The notes beneath the pieces were generated by a model, which was not told the origin of the DNA, searched no databases, and saw only the letters and a program-made list of their open reading frames with translations. Shown one piece after another: positions 44,378 through 54,075 of a DNA stretch of 64,000 bases. Position numbers and translations under genes: made by a program. Where the stretch lies: NCBI GenBank assembly GCA_965268275.1, contig OZ254168.1, forward strand, positions 930,001 to 994,000, in the 5' to 3' direction. Numbering within the stretch: the first letter of the stretch is position 1; the number at the start of each line of letters is the position of its first letter. Source of the DNA: AAA044-D11 sp965268275 (lineage in GTDB: Bacteria; Actinomycetota; Actinomycetes; Nanopelagicales; Nanopelagicaceae).

Positions 44378-44857
44378 GTGTGTAAATCTAGAGTCGTGGC
44401 ACATAGAGATGGTGACGGTTGGGTCGAGTGTGTCTGCGGCAATCGCCATTGGGGCTTGAATGGCGCAGCCGGATTAATGCTGGTCCGTGACCGAACAATT
44501 TTGATGCAACATCGCGCACCGTGGGTTCATAACGGTGACACTTGGGGTATCCCTGGTGGCGCACGTGATTCGCATGAAACTCCCACTGAAGCAGCGCTCC
44601 GTGAAGCACATGAAGAGATTGGAATTTCTACAAAGTTAGTTGATCCAATTGAAATCTATAGCGATAAACACGATAGCTGGTCGTATGACACTGTCATTTC
44701 AAAGGCCCATAAAGATTTAGTTGCTCATGAACAGAACGATGAATCACTTCAAGTCGAATGGGTTGCCTTCGAGGATGTTGTTAGCAAAAACCTACATCCT
44801 AGCTTTGCAAAAACTTGGCCAATATTATTGGCCCGCCTCGAGATAATCTTTGTTTAA
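44378..44857 (+). CDS. NUDIX hydrolase
   Basis: A 159-residue NUDIX enzyme. It begins with HRDGDGWVECVCGNRHWGLNG, a form common in Actinobacteria, and has the complete Nudix box in GGARDSHETPTEAALREAHEEIGI (about residues 60-83). It probably cleaves a nucleoside diphosphate derivative such as an oxidised dNTP. Its last 33 bases overlap the convergent dinG gene. Confidence 0.85.
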   Translation: MCKSRVVAHRDGDGWVECVCGNRHWGLNGAAGLMLVRDRTILMQHRAPWVHNGDTWGIPGGARDSHETPTEAALREAHEEIGISTKLVDPIEIYSDKHDSWSYDTVISKAHKDLVAHEQNDESLQVEWVAFEDVVSKNLHPSFAKTWPILLARLEIIFV

Positions 44858-46834
44858 TCGTTTTAAAGAATCACGAATTACTGCGCCATCACTTGTGCGC
44901 CAAAATGGCGGCATCGAATTTAACAAGACCGAGCCATAACGCTTTGTCACAATTCTTGAATCTAAAATTGCTACGACTCCCCGATCGTCAATTGATCTAA
45001 TCAATCGACCAGTTCCTTGCGCTAACAACAGCGCAGCACGTGGCAATGAAACTTGCATGAAACCACTTCCGCCAGCGGCATCTGCTTCGGCGGCACGCGC
45101 GCTCATGACTGGTTCGTCAGGTCTGGGAAATGGAATTCGATCGATCGCTACAAGTGTGCAAGATGGGCCCGGAACATCGATTCCTTGCCACAACGAAATT
45201 GTTCCGAGCAGGATTGATTTTGGATCCTTCGCAAATCTTTCAACCAGAGTTCCGACGCTATCTCCGCGCTTCTGCGTAATGATTGGAATTTCAAGTTCAG
45301 CCAAGACTTTACGTAAATATTCATCGGCCATTTCAACCCCGCGCCAAGAAGAGAAGAGTGCAAGTGTGCGACCGCCGGCTGCATCAATTAGTTCTGCAAG
45401 TTCGGTAAGCGCCTCTTTGCTTGGACCATCACGACCTGGTTCTGGAATATGTTTTGGCAGATATAAAGCGCCCTGTTTTGCGAAATCAAAGGGCGAACCA
45501 ACATCCAACATCTGAACATTGGCCGGATCAATATCGCCAGCTTCAAATTCATCTTCGGAATCTTCATCATCGGAGCCACCAACAACAAAGCCAATTGACT
45601 TAGCAATTGAATCAAATGATTTACCGACCGATAACGATGCACTTGTCGCAATGACTGGAGTGTCAGTTAATAAATTGGCACGTAATACCTGCGACACCGA
45701 TAGCGGTGCTAAATAAAGCGTGGAATAAGTTGGCTCAAACCACATAACTTGATGACCACTTGGCTTCAACATCTTGGTTGCAGTTTGTTGAACCTCGTTT
45801 GTTGCACCTTTTACTCGAGCCCGCTCGGCCATCGAATCTGGGTCGATTACATCTGAATCCGCATTAATAAGTGCAACTACTGCTGCGGAAGCTTCTTTAA
45901 CTTTACGTATCGGTGCCTCTAGCTGAGCAGGCAGTTCGGGCAATCGACCAGCCTTTGTCGGATCATTTCGGACATCGGCCGCAAAATCATTTAGTGCTTC
46001 GGCAAAATTGTCGGCCGCCTTTGCAAATGCATCCGATGCTTTGCCCGGTAAATGCTTCTTTGCCATCTTGGCTGCGCGTTCGACTCTTGCGACCGTAAGT
46101 TCTTCGGTAACTGCTTGGGTTGTGCGATCCATAAATTCGTGAGCTTCATCCAAAATAACTGCATCGCGTTCAGGCAAAATTGGATGCGAATCCACAATTT
46201 CAATTGCAAGTAGCGTGTGATTTGTTACAACGACATCAGCGGTCTGAGCTTTTGCTTTAGCGTTGACTGCAAAACATTGGGAGCCATAAGCACAATCATC
46301 TTTGCCGATACATTCGCGACCTGAAACCGAATTTGCATACCAAACACGGCGATCGACATCGGGTGCATCATCGCGATCGCCAGATACTCCAGGTGTTTCA
46401 GCCCAAGCCCGCAAGCGCTTTGCATCTTTTTCGAGGGTTCCGATTTCTAACAAGACTTCACCATCTGGATCAGCTTCCGCGCTATTCATTTTCTGTAGAC
46501 ATAAATAGTTTCCGACGCCTTTGTAAACTGCAAAAGTTAATTCGCGCCCAAGCTCTTTTTCTAGCGCGCCTTTAATTCTTGGTAGATCTCGTTCGACCAA
46601 TTGACGTTGCAAGGCAAGTGTTGCTGTAGCCACTAATACTTTCTTGCCGTGAACAAGTGCGGGAACTATGTAGGCAAGAGATTTTCCAGTGCCAGTGCCA
46701 GCTTGAACTAATAAGTGATGTCGATCAGATAACGCATTTGCAACTGCTTCAGCCATTGCAATCTGGCCTTCGCGCGGTTGTCCACCAATCGCCTCAACTG
46801 CAGCATCTAGGGCTTTGCGCATCTTTTCAATCAT
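44825..46834 (-). CDS. dinG: ATP-dependent DNA helicase, DinG/Rad3 family
   Basis: A 669-residue superfamily 2 helicase. Walker A is GTGTGKS (46-52), the DEAH box is in ILDEAHEFMD, and four Cys residues around YLCLQKM and CIGKDDCAYGSQC fit the iron-sulfur cluster of DinG/XPD proteins. The C-terminal motif is QGTGRLIRSIDDRG. An acidic insert (SDDEDSEDEFEAGD) is unusual. It unwinds damaged DNA, R-loops or similar structures. Confidence 0.92.
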   Translation of the reverse strand: MIEKMRKALDAAVEAIGGQPREGQIAMAEAVANALSDRHHLLVQAGTGTGKSLAYIVPALVHGKKVLVATATLALQRQLVERDLPRIKGALEKELGRELTFAVYKGVGNYLCLQKMNSAEADPDGEVLLEIGTLEKDAKRLRAWAETPGVSGDRDDAPDVDRRVWYANSVSGRECIGKDDCAYGSQCFAVNAKAKAQTADVVVTNHTLLAIEIVDSHPILPERDAVILDEAHEFMDRTTQAVTEELTVARVERAAKMAKKHLPGKASDAFAKAADNFAEALNDFAADVRNDPTKAGRLPELPAQLEAPIRKVKEASAAVVALINADSDVIDPDSMAERARVKGATNEVQQTATKMLKPSGHQVMWFEPTYSTLYLAPLSVSQVLRANLLTDTPVIATSASLSVGKSFDSIAKSIGFVVGGSDDEDSEDEFEAGDIDPANVQMLDVGSPFDFAKQGALYLPKHIPEPGRDGPSKEALTELAELIDAAGGRTLALFSSWRGVEMADEYLRKVLAELEIPIITQKRGDSVGTLVERFAKDPKSILLGTISLWQGIDVPGPSCTLVAIDRIPFPRPDEPVMSARAAEADAAGGSGFMQVSLPRAALLLAQGTGRLIRSIDDRGVVAILDSRIVTKRYGSVLLNSMPPFWRTSDGAVIRDSLKRLNKDYLEAGQ

Positions 46835-46872
46835 TTGAAATCACTAGCGAACCATATCGGCAAGCGCTGACG

Positions 46873-47826
46873 TTATTTGAGATGGTGCTCGGTTTCCACA
46901 AAACGAACGGTTCGAGATTTTCCACGCATCACAAGTGATTGGCTGACCGCACCAAATTCTGAATATTTCACGCCTTTTAGCAATTCGCCATCGGTAATTC
47001 CAGTTGCCGCCATAAATACATCTTCAGAATTAACTAAATCTTTCGTTGTATAAACCTGATCTAACTTATATCCAGCTGCAATCGCGCTCTGTTTTTCGGC
47101 ATCATCTTTCGGGCGCAATAAACCTTGGATTACTCCCCCTAAACAAATCATGGCCGCTGCAGTGATTACACCTTCAGGTGTTCCACCGATGCCCATCAAC
47201 AAATCAACCGATGTATTTGGCCGAGCCGCTTCGATTGCGGCGGCGACATCGCCATCTTGAATGAATTTAACTCGGGCGCCCGCTTCGCGAATATCCATTA
47301 CTAATTGATCATGTCTTGGGCGATTCAAGACAACAACTGTTAAATCACTAACGCTGCGATTCTTCGCTTTTGCAACTGCTTGCAGATTAGCTTTCACCGG
47401 CGCCGTGATATCAATTTTATCTGCGGCTTCGGGGCCAGTAACAATTTTGTTCATGTAGAAAACACCTGATGGATCAAACATCGTGCCGCGCGGGGCAATT
47501 GCAATAACGCTGATTGCACCATTAGAACCATTTGCCGTAAGCGAAGTTCCATCAATTGGATCGACTGCGACATCGCACTTTGGCCCAAGACCATTTCCGA
47601 CTTCTTCGCCATCGTGCAACATTGGGGCGTTATCTTTTTCGCCCTCACCGATTACAACTACACCGGCCATATCAACTGTGTTTATCAAAGAGCGCATTGC
47701 TTTTACGGCTGCGCCATCGGCACCATCTTTATCACCGCGGCCAATCCAGGGCGCCGCAGCAAGTGCGGCAGTTTCAGTAACGCGAATTAGCTCTAACGCT
47801 AAGTTGCGATCTGGAACTTGAGTCAC
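46873..47826 (-). CDS. glpX: Class II fructose-1,6-bisphosphatase
   Basis: A 317-residue GlpX-type enzyme of gluconeogenesis. It shows VIGEGEKDNAPML, the metal-binding VDPIDGTSLTANG, and GGTPEGVITAAAMICLGG. The start is GTG 47826, overlapping the ppdK stop by four bases. Pairing with pyruvate phosphate dikinase points to gluconeogenic control of carbon flow. Confidence 0.95.
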   Translation of the reverse strand: MTQVPDRNLALELIRVTETAALAAAPWIGRGDKDGADGAAVKAMRSLINTVDMAGVVVIGEGEKDNAPMLHDGEEVGNGLGPKCDVAVDPIDGTSLTANGSNGAISVIAIAPRGTMFDPSGVFYMNKIVTGPEAADKIDITAPVKANLQAVAKAKNRSVSDLTVVVLNRPRHDQLVMDIREAGARVKFIQDGDVAAAIEAARPNTSVDLLMGIGGTPEGVITAAAMICLGGVIQGLLRPKDDAEKQSAIAAGYKLDQVYTTKDLVNSEDVFMAATGITDGELLKGVKYSEFGAVSQSLVMRGKSRTVRFVETEHHLK

Positions 47827-50537
47827 TGAGTTGAACTCTCCTTGGCTGACTTGGCATTTGCCTTCATTGCTACTGCTCTTCCAGATTCCAATCTAGCAAC
47901 CGGAACTCTAAAAGGTGAGCAAGAAACATAATCCAAACCAATTTGGTCGAAGAAGTGAATGCTTGTTGGATCGCCACCGTGTTCACCGCAGACACCTAAC
48001 TTAAAGTCTGGACGAATTGATCGGGCTTGATCCGTCGCAGTCTTAACCAAGATTCCGACACCAGCTTGGTCAAGGGATTCGAAGGGATTAAATGGCACAA
48101 GTTCGAGATCCAAATATCTTGGTAAGAATGAAGATTCAACATCGTCGCGGCTAAAGGCCCAAGTAAGTTGAGTTAAATCATTTGTTCCAAAGGAGAAGAA
48201 GTCGGCATAAACCCCAAGGCGTTCGGCAGTAATTGCTGCACGTGGAGTTTCGATCATTGTGCCAATTGGAATATTTTCACTTTGGCCAGTGCCCTTGAAG
48301 GTTCGTTTGATTTCTTCTTCCAAAGTTTCACGCAGGTAAAGAAGTTCGCGCTGGGTTGCAACCAGTGGAATCATGACTTCAGGTTTTGGATCATGACCAA
48401 GTTTGCGAACTTCTAGCAACGCGTGCACAAGTGCGCGCACCTGCATTTTATAAAGTTCTGGAATCAAAATACCGAGTCGAACACCGCGAAGTCCGAGCAT
48501 TGGATTTGATTCGTGCATCCGCTTTACTGCTGCAAAGACCGCGATATCGCGTGCTGGAATCTCTTCATTTAAAGCTTCGGCACGTGCCATATGTGCCATA
48601 AGTTCGGCAAGTGGTGGCAAGAATTCATGAAGCGGTGGATCAAGTAACCGAACTGTCACTGGCAAACCTGACATCGCCATCATGATTCCGACGAAATCTG
48701 CACGTTGCAAAATTTCCATCTCACCAATTACACCGCGCTGAACATCTTCATTTTCGGCTAAGACCAGACGTTCGACGTAAGAACGACGTGGCCCCAAGAA
48801 CATATGCTCGGTGCGACATAGGCCAACACCTTCGCCACCCAAGATGCGCGCCTTAATTGCATCTTCTGGCGTATCGGCATTTGCCCGAACTTGTAATCTG
48901 CGAATTGAATCTGCGTGAGTTAACAATTTATCAACGGCCTTTACAACTGCTGATGCTTCTTCACTCTTTGAATCGAGCAGACCTTCGAGATAAGTTGTTA
49001 CTGGTGATGCCACAACTGGAAGCTCGCCCAAATAAACCGCGCCACTTGAACCATCGATTGAAATAACTTCACCGGCATAAACACTCTTGCCACCGACTGT
49101 GAAGAAACCGCCGGCTTCATCCACGGTAATACTTTCGGTTCCGCAAACTGCAGTCTTTCCCATTCCGCGGGCAACAACTGCAGCGTGTGAAGTCTTGCCA
49201 CCGCGGCTCGTCAAAATTCCTTGCGCAGCAACCATTCCACCTAAATCATCAGGACTGGTTTCACGTCGCACCAAGATAACTTTGCGACCACTTTTTGATG
49301 CTTCGTATGCCTTCTTTGAATCAAAGACAACCTCACCAACTGCGGCTCCTGGTGATGCTGGTATTCCGCGAGCAATCTCATTTACCTGACCGCGCAAATC
49401 AAATTGCGGGAACATAAGTTGAACTAGTTGATCGCCACTGACTCGAACCAATGCTTCATCAATTGTGATCTTTCCTTCTTCGACCAATTGCACTGCGATT
49501 CGAAATGCCGCTTCTGCAGTGCGCTTTCCGACGCGAGTCTGCAAAATCCAGAGCTTGCCTTTTTCAACTGTAAATTCAATGTCACAAAGATCGCGATAAT
49601 GTTTCTCGAGCTTGGCCATAACATCATCAAGTTCGGTAGCGATGCGTGGAATCTCGTTCGCCAAGTCGGCTAGAGACATAGTGTTTCGGATACCCGCAAC
49701 CACATCTTCACCTTGGGCGCGGACCAAATAGTCGCCGTAACTTCCGCTCTCGCCGGTTGCCGGATCTCTTGTAAATGCAACACCGGTGCCAGATTGATCA
49801 TCAAGATTTCCAAAGACCATTGATTGCACATTTACTGCAGTTCCTAAATCAGATGGAATCCGCTCACGTTGTCTATACAACTGCGCACGTTCAGAGTTCC
49901 AGGAATGAAATACCGCTTCAACTGATTTCGCCAAATGTTCGCGTGGATCAGTTGGAAAATCTTCACCAGTAACCGCTTCCGTCTCTTTTATGTAACCTTC
50001 GGTCAGCGCCTTGAGTCCATCGACATCTAAATCTGCAATTGATTTGGCTTTAAACTGTGTCAAGACTCGTGCCGCAATTTTATGGAATTCTTCATTTGGG
50101 ACATCGCAAACAATGCGGCCATACATATCAACAAAGCGGCGATAACAATCCCAAGCAAATTTAGGGTTCCCTGATTGTTCGCCCATCGCTTGTGCAACCT
50201 CTGGTGTCATTCCAACGTTTAGAACTGTCTCCATCATTCCCGGCATTGAAAATTTTGCACCTGAGCGAACAGAAACTAAGAGTGGTTTCGCCGGATTGCC
50301 GAACTCTTTTCCAAGTTCTTTCTCTAAATTTGCTAGCGCTGTTTCTAATTGCGCAGGCAGAGTCTCTGGAATTTTCTCATTGACTAAAAATTCGCGACAA
50401 GCTTCAGTTGTAATTGTGAATCCAGGAGGAACCGGCAAACCAATCTTCACCATCTCGGCGAGGTTTGCACCTTTTCCGCCAAGCAGATCTGATTGCGTTC
50501 GATCGCCAAATGTGAATGGGTGAATAAAAGTAGTCAT
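47823..50537 (-). CDS. ppdK: Pyruvate, phosphate dikinase
   Basis: A 904-residue enzyme that converts pyruvate, ATP and Pi to PEP, AMP and PPi. The nucleotide-binding part has GGKGANLAEM and RSGAKFSMPGMMETVLNVG. The swivelling domain carries the catalytic His in TSRGGKTSHAAVVARGMGK. The C-terminal PEP domain ends with CGEHGGDP and YVSCSPFRVPVARL. Length is normal. A GGAGGG site precedes the ATG. It is coupled to glpX. Confidence 0.96.
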   Translation of the reverse strand: MTTFIHPFTFGDRTQSDLLGGKGANLAEMVKIGLPVPPGFTITTEACREFLVNEKIPETLPAQLETALANLEKELGKEFGNPAKPLLVSVRSGAKFSMPGMMETVLNVGMTPEVAQAMGEQSGNPKFAWDCYRRFVDMYGRIVCDVPNEEFHKIAARVLTQFKAKSIADLDVDGLKALTEGYIKETEAVTGEDFPTDPREHLAKSVEAVFHSWNSERAQLYRQRERIPSDLGTAVNVQSMVFGNLDDQSGTGVAFTRDPATGESGSYGDYLVRAQGEDVVAGIRNTMSLADLANEIPRIATELDDVMAKLEKHYRDLCDIEFTVEKGKLWILQTRVGKRTAEAAFRIAVQLVEEGKITIDEALVRVSGDQLVQLMFPQFDLRGQVNEIARGIPASPGAAVGEVVFDSKKAYEASKSGRKVILVRRETSPDDLGGMVAAQGILTSRGGKTSHAAVVARGMGKTAVCGTESITVDEAGGFFTVGGKSVYAGEVISIDGSSGAVYLGELPVVASPVTTYLEGLLDSKSEEASAVVKAVDKLLTHADSIRRLQVRANADTPEDAIKARILGGEGVGLCRTEHMFLGPRRSYVERLVLAENEDVQRGVIGEMEILQRADFVGIMMAMSGLPVTVRLLDPPLHEFLPPLAELMAHMARAEALNEEIPARDIAVFAAVKRMHESNPMLGLRGVRLGILIPELYKMQVRALVHALLEVRKLGHDPKPEVMIPLVATQRELLYLRETLEEEIKRTFKGTGQSENIPIGTMIETPRAAITAERLGVYADFFSFGTNDLTQLTWAFSRDDVESSFLPRYLDLELVPFNPFESLDQAGVGILVKTATDQARSIRPDFKLGVCGEHGGDPTSIHFFDQIGLDYVSCSPFRVPVARLESGRAVAMKANAKSAKESSTQ

Positions 50538-50575
50538 CGTTGACCCTCCATAGATTTTCAGTCTCTGGCTAGATT

Positions 50576-50905
50576 CTATTCAATTCGCCAGATTGGGCGC
50601 ATGAACTCCATTGAGCCGTTCGCGACGTCGCCGCCAGTCTCCATAAGTGGGGTGATTATTTTGGACCATTCCGTGTTTATCTCACTCTTTGAGAGATATT
50701 CGTTCATTTTTTTTACGCTCTCAACTTCAAAGTAGCCAACGACTATTCGATTATCTGGTCCACCGATGTAGCCGGTGTAGTTGTGCATCCCAGCCGCTTG
50801 GCATTCAGCGATTATTGATGGCCACAGATTCTCTGGGCTATGCGCTTTCTCATAAGCCTCTTGGCAACCATCCTTGATCCATTGTAAAAAGACTACTCGC
50901 TCCAT
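50576..50905 (-). CDS. rhaM: L-rhamnose mutarotase family protein
   Basis: A 109-residue dimeric alpha-beta-barrel protein. The order RVVFLQWIKDGCQEAYEKAH, LWPSIIAECQAAGMHNYTGY, VVGYFEVE and the Trp-rich end match RhaM/RhaU, which speeds anomer exchange of L-rhamnose. It ends the leftward cluster that starts at 56924 and lies next to a sugar-acid dehydratase, which supports a rhamnose or similar sugar route. Specificity is inferred. Confidence 0.75.
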   Translation of the reverse strand: MERVVFLQWIKDGCQEAYEKAHSPENLWPSIIAECQAAGMHNYTGYIGGPDNRIVVGYFEVESVKKMNEYLSKSEINTEWSKIITPLMETGGDVANGSMEFMRPIWRIE

Positions 50906-50983
50906 TTATTTCTCCATTTCTTTTAGTTGTTTGGGTCAAAATTCATTGCGGATATTACTGAAAACTATTTTCACTAAAACATA

Positions 50984-51760
50984 TTAAATCCAGGGTCGTT
51001 CATCAGTTGGATCTTCCCAACTTGGAATTGGCGCTTGCAAGGGATTATCAATCCAACAGAAACGACCATTAATTCCTGCACTCTCATTGCTTACCAATTT
51101 CAGGATAAGCCGGCCCGCCTTCTTGGGATCATCTCCACCAGTTTTTTCAACCCAATCAACCCAAGATTTGTAATCTGCACCAGCTTCACCAAGTTTTTTT
51201 GCCTTCGCACTTATGTCTGCCCACATATCGCTACGAACATCCCCAGGGTGAATTACATTTGCGGTCACACCACTTCCGCTAATTTCGGCGGCCAAATGTC
51301 TAGTGAATTGATTAAGTGCAACTTTCGCCGTGGCATAAGCGCTATTCAACTTTGCAGGGGGATGTAGGGCGGCGGCCGAACTCAAATTAATAATGCGTCC
51401 CCACTTAGCATCCAACATGGCAGGCAGGAAAACACGTGATGTGAAATAAGGAGCAATTGCATCAATCATTATTGTTTCAACCCAATGATTAGGATCGGCA
51501 TCCTTTATCAAATCTATTGGCCCAAATATGCCTGCTGCATTAACAAGAATTTGGACATCACCGTAATCTTGACTTACTTGCTTCTGTAATGAATTAACGA
51601 AGTTGATGTCACTTACATCGCCACAGATATTTTCAATATTTTCATACTTCGCCATCGGGGTTCTAGATACAGCTATAACTTTATGGCCCGCATCTGCAAG
51701 AGCGATGGCTATTTCACGGCCTATTCCTTTAGATGCTCCGGTAACGAGTGCTAGTTTCAT
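50984..51760 (-). CDS. Short-chain dehydrogenase/reductase
   Basis: A classical SDR with TGASKGIGRE, NAAGIFG in place of NNAG, NLSSAA and Y-x3-K in YATAK. The ATG at 51760 is chosen for AAGGA seven bases upstream, six codons inside the maximal frame. The C-terminal end (FCWIDNPLQAPIPSWEDP) is unusual and resembles SDRs linked to sugar-acid breakdown. It could oxidise the keto-deoxy acid made by the neighbouring dehydratase. Confidence 0.85.
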   Translation of the reverse strand: MKLALVTGASKGIGREIAIALADAGHKVIAVSRTPMAKYENIENICGDVSDINFVNSLQKQVSQDYGDVQILVNAAGIFGPIDLIKDADPNHWVETIMIDAIAPYFTSRVFLPAMLDAKWGRIINLSSAAALHPPAKLNSAYATAKVALNQFTRHLAAEISGSGVTANVIHPGDVRSDMWADISAKAKKLGEAGADYKSWVDWVEKTGGDDPKKAGRLILKLVSNESAGINGRFCWIDNPLQAPIPSWEDPTDERPWI

Positions 51761-51784
51761 TTCTATTCCTTGTAGCAACTCGTG

Positions 51785-52987
51785 CTAAATTTCTTTCCAA
51801 ATATCATCCACGACAACTAGTTGGGATGCTAGCTCTTGATTTAATTCCACACCAAGTCCAGGCTTCTTTGATATTGCTAGGTATCCATCCTTGGCCTCTG
51901 GATATCCAGTAAATAGATTCCAGAAGAGTTCGTTGCCGGTGTCGGGCAGAACATTTGGAAAGTATTCAACGACTGGACAAACTGCCGCGCTCTGAGAAAA
52001 AATGATTGCAGTGTTGTGTGCCTCATTAGAGTGAGGAAATACCGGAAGTCCGGCGGTCTCTGCGAGCGCACAAATCTTGCGCGCTTCAGTTAGACCACCA
52101 GCTCGATTAAAATCTGGCTGCAAAATATCAGATGCAGATTTTCTGATTAACTCTTCAAAGTCCCATTTCGTGTAACTGTGTTCGCCATGGCTCCAGCGCT
52201 GTCCGGGTGTGGTCTTGCGCAATTCTGCATAACGATCGACCAACTGAGGCATTAGCGCCTCTTCAATCCAGGATAAATTAAATTCACGAAGGCGCTTATA
52301 CATCTCTATTGCATAGCCATAGTCCCAGCCCATATACGCATCTGCCGCAAGTTCAATATCTGGTCCTACAGCGTTTCGAACCGCCCGAACTAACTCCACA
52401 TTTCTGCGCATTCCTTCATAACCATCCTGTGGCCCAAACCCAAAGCGCTGCTTAAGTCTGGTGAATCCTTGTTTCACATAACCTCGGGCCTCATCAGCAA
52501 GCTCATCTAAATCTTCCATTGCATAAAGGCGGCTTACATAACACGGAACTTTGCTTTGAACATTGCCACCAAGAAGTTCGGTTACTGGAACTCCAAGCTC
52601 TTTTGCATGTGCATCCCACATTGCAATATCAATTGCAGATAGTGCAGATACTGCGGCACCGCTTCTGCCGAAACGAATCAAGGTGCGATAGATGCGTTGC
52701 CAATTTCCTTCGTGGTTCTCAATATCTTGGCCCTTTAAAAGATCCAAAATATACATATCTATTATTCCCTTAGCAGCACCATTAAAAGCGCCTGCAGTTG
52801 CAGTTCCGATTACGCCCTTCTCGGTCTCAATTTCGACAACTGTGCAGAATCCTGGTCCGAACCAGCCGCCTTCTTTAGTGTGGAAATCTTCAAATACTGA
52901 AGCATTTGTAATTAAATTTCGACGAAGCGTTGAAGGAGCCTGCGAATATCCAATTACTCTTGATCTAACTCTCACGATTTTACTCAT
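51785..52987 (-). CDS. Enolase-superfamily sugar-acid dehydratase (L-rhamnonate/L-lyxonate dehydratase-like)
   Basis: A 400-residue member of the mandelate racemase group. The KQRFGFGPQDG block (179-189) and the metal ligands Asp216 (ADAYMGWD), Glu242 (WIEEAL) and Glu269 (HGEH), plus His319 in PHSNEAH, are as in rhamnonate/lyxonate dehydratases. It would dehydrate a six- or five-carbon aldonate to a 2-keto-3-deoxy acid. It overlaps the upstream oxidoreductase gene by four bases and lies 24 bases before the SDR. Confidence 0.82.
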   Translation of the reverse strand: MSKIVRVRSRVIGYSQAPSTLRRNLITNASVFEDFHTKEGGWFGPGFCTVVEIETEKGVIGTATAGAFNGAAKGIIDMYILDLLKGQDIENHEGNWQRIYRTLIRFGRSGAAVSALSAIDIAMWDAHAKELGVPVTELLGGNVQSKVPCYVSRLYAMEDLDELADEARGYVKQGFTRLKQRFGFGPQDGYEGMRRNVELVRAVRNAVGPDIELAADAYMGWDYGYAIEMYKRLREFNLSWIEEALMPQLVDRYAELRKTTPGQRWSHGEHSYTKWDFEELIRKSASDILQPDFNRAGGLTEARKICALAETAGLPVFPHSNEAHNTAIIFSQSAAVCPVVEYFPNVLPDTGNELFWNLFTGYPEAKDGYLAISKKPGLGVELNQELASQLVVVDDIWKEI

Positions 52988-54075
52988 TTGATTTCCCCGA
53001 TCTTTTCATTGGTTTTCACTTTGACGATGCTATTTGTTGATGCAGATTCATATGCTGCTTCCAAAAATTCAACTGCCCACGCTGCTTGCAATCCTGGCGC
53101 CAGATTAATCTCAGCTTTTCCAGTTATTAAATCAACCAAATGTCTGGCGGTTTCAAGAGCTGGATAGGTATCACCAATATCTTTTCCGGTAATTTCATAT
53201 TGATTGCCCTTATCGTTTCGAACTAGTAATTGGCCATTTCTCATGTCATGAAGGATGTAACCCTTAGTTCCGTAATATCTAAATTCTTGTTGATGCTTAT
53301 CGCCATCGCGAAGATTTCCAGTCGAGCCCATATTTCCAATTGTGTTTGCTTCGCATGTAAATGCCATGGCATCAATTAGATCGACTTTCAAATCGCGATT
53401 CTCCATAAATGCCGCAACTTGAGTAGTCCTTTGATTTATTGCATAAAGAATCAACCCGATTGCATGTGAGACTTGAGTTTGGCCTTGTCCCCCGCCCGCA
53501 AGTTTTGGATCAGAAAATGTCTGTGGGTCTGGGCCAGTAATTGCCCACTTAAAAATTCCTTTATATTGTTCTGGAACACCGCGATAGTAAGCCTCGGCCA
53601 TGCTTGCGAAGAGTCCATTAACTAGTAGAACTTCACCAATCTCTTGATTATCCAAGGCACGTTTAAGCGCCTTAGCGGCATTGGTGTGTTGAAAGGTGTA
53701 ACCAACCGTTAAGTGGAGGGACTTTGCCTTCGCCAAATTTACTAATTCGTAAGCGTCGGATGCAATAGTTGTAAATGGTTTCTCAACCATTACATGAACA
53801 CCGTTTTCTAACAACTCTTTAGCAACCGGATAATGCAGAGCCGATGGTGTTGCAACGATTGCACCATCTAGTTTTATCTCAGCTAAGGCCTCGGTTACGC
53901 TCGCAAAACCGAAAGGAATTTCAAACATCTCCTCAGCTTTTTTCCGCTTTTCGGAGTTAGGTTCAATTAATGCTACTAGATCGCAATCTGGATATTTTTT
54001 TAATGAAGGTATATGAAACTCTGTTGACCACCAACCAGTTCCAACAACGGCGATTCTAGGTTTTGTGCTCATCAA
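52984..54075 (-). CDS. Gfo/Idh/MocA family oxidoreductase
   Basis: A 363-residue NAD(P)-dependent sugar oxidoreductase. The Rossmann motif is VVGTGWWSTEFHIP, the catalytic-type EKPF sits near residues 98-101, and the C-terminal sheet domain has GTKGYILHDMRNG. It probably oxidises or epimerises a sugar or sugar derivative. It overlaps both neighbours by four bases. Confidence 0.88.
   Translation of the reverse strand: MMSTKPRIAVVGTGWWSTEFHIPSLKKYPDCDLVALIEPNSEKRKKAEEMFEIPFGFASVTEALAEIKLDGAIVATPSALHYPVAKELLENGVHVMVEKPFTTIASDAYELVNLAKAKSLHLTVGYTFQHTNAAKALKRALDNQEIGEVLLVNGLFASMAEAYYRGVPEQYKGIFKWAITGPDPQTFSDPKLAGGGQGQTQVSHAIGLILYAINQRTTQVAAFMENRDLKVDLIDAMAFTCEANTIGNMGSTGNLRDGDKHQQEFRYYGTKGYILHDMRNGQLLVRNDKGNQYEITGKDIGDTYPALETARHLVDLITGKAEINLAPGLQAAWAVEFLEAAYESASTNSIVKVKTNEKIGEIK

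Noticed and set aside
45057..45515. A 152-codon plus-strand frame inside dinG
   Set aside because: Antisense shadow; Ser/Ala-rich, no motif and no start signal.
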